Assembly (NCBI RefSeq): GCF_004353225.1
Contig: NZ_CP037934.1
Span: forward strand, 1,116,001 to 1,180,000
Direction: 5' to 3'
Origin: Marinobacter sp. JH2
Lineage (GTDB): Bacteria; Pseudomonadota; Gammaproteobacteria; Pseudomonadales; Oleiphilaceae
DNA length: 64,000 bases
Below, piece by piece: positions 63,618 through 64,000 of the stretch (positions are counted from its first letter, which is position 1; each line of letters starts with the position of its first letter). Position numbers and translations under genes: made by a program. The notes under the pieces were generated by a model. It was not told the origin of the DNA. It made no database searches and was given only the letters and a program-made list of their open reading frames with translations.

Positions 63618-64000
63618 TCAGGACTCATTACCGTCAGCCAACCTGCGCGCCGCTAAGGCGTTCATAACCGGATTGGCATACATATCGAGCAAGTACTTCC
63701 TACCGGCCTCATCACACTCGTCTAAGCGCTTGCTGATTTCAGCTTTGGCTTCTTCTCTCTCTTTGTTCGAATACGTGCCTGCTGCAATGGCATCGATACC
63801 TAAGCTGTTTGTCGTTTCAGGGGTTTCAACTTGTAGGTTGCGCATTTCATACGCGGCCAGGTTCGAAGCGTGCAGGTGATAGTTGGCGTGCATCTCATGA
63901 TCAATGTGCGCGGCCAATTCTTTCGGCGTGTCCGGCGCCTGGGATATCGGGCCCCCAAAGTGTACGTGAACATGCCCTTTCGGCCCTGTCAGCCCTTTCA
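63618..64000 (-). CDS. PlsC-type acyltransferase, C-terminal part
   Basis: Read on the minus strand from the window edge, the frame is open (KGLTGPKGHVHVHFGGPIS, then PKELAAHIDHEMHANYHLHA). It ends at 63618 in a charged helical tail. The pattern matches the C-terminus of Pseudomonas-type 1-acylglycerol-3-phosphate acyltransferases (GLTGKKG-VH-FG, AAEID, YHLAYEM). The catalytic HX4D part lies beyond the window. About 127 residues seen. Confidence 0.75.
   Translation of the reverse strand, partial: KGLTGPKGHVHVHFGGPISQAPDTPKELAAHIDHEMHANYHLHASNLAAYEMRNLQVETPETTNSLGIDAIAAGTYSNKEREEAKAEISKRLDECDEAGRKYLLDMYANPVMNALAARRLADGNES

Overview
The window looks like a chromosomal segment of a halotolerant marine gammaproteobacterium, most likely Marinobacter or a close relative. 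This is inferred from moderate GC, a Pseudomonas-like divergent type II secretion locus, short tight operons, NhaD and TrkH ion transporters, TRAP transport, malate:quinone oxidoreductase and a wholly respiratory gene set. No rRNA, tRNA or CRISPR array was recognised.

Layout. 1-2081: an FAD oxidase of the alkyl-DHAP synthase type followed by a glycerol-3-phosphate dehydrogenase cut by the window edge. 2199-11474: type II secretion, with a LapG-like protease and gspC on the minus strand and gspEFGHIJKLM diverging on the plus strand; gspD is absent. 11510-12871: glutathione reductase. 12849-17525: an overlapping three-gene operon (TonB-dependent receptor, periplasmic binding protein, membrane histidine kinase whose phospho-acceptor His is replaced by Gln), a candidate unusual signalling system. 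17653-20175: a J-domain-like membrane protein, an SBF-type transporter and a Baeyer-Villiger monooxygenase broken by an internal deletion. 20268-24132: sulfate ABC importer. 24243-28569: FabH, a lipoprotein, Mqo and a pirin. 28827-32061: a membrane GGDEF/EAL gene split by a 1270-bp IS3-family element with a 3-bp target duplication. 32230-37218: a MocR regulator, the CcoG ferredoxin-like protein, and a divergent LysR/quinone-oxidoreductase pair.

37303-47645 is the most accessory-looking part. A tyrosine recombinase is followed by an eight-gene minus-strand operon: TRAP transporter, IclR regulator, IlvD/EDD dehydratase, SMP-30 lactonase, HpcH/HpaI aldolase and SDR dehydrogenase. Together these make a complete non-phosphorylative route from an imported sugar to pyruvate plus an aldehyde. 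A shared motif (CCAATA...TTGGACATTC) lies on both sides of the catabolic operon, and several hairpins lie in the flanks.

47646-64000: a DUF1499 lipoprotein; a membrane-anchored AraC regulator divergent from a penicillin/AHL-acylase-type lipoprotein; a yybP-ykoY manganese riboswitch ahead of mntP; an EamA exporter; a Fur-box-preceded fecABCDE-like ferric citrate/siderophore operon without fecIR; NhaD; a small outer-membrane barrel; TrkH; and the C-terminal part of a PlsC-type acyltransferase running off the window.
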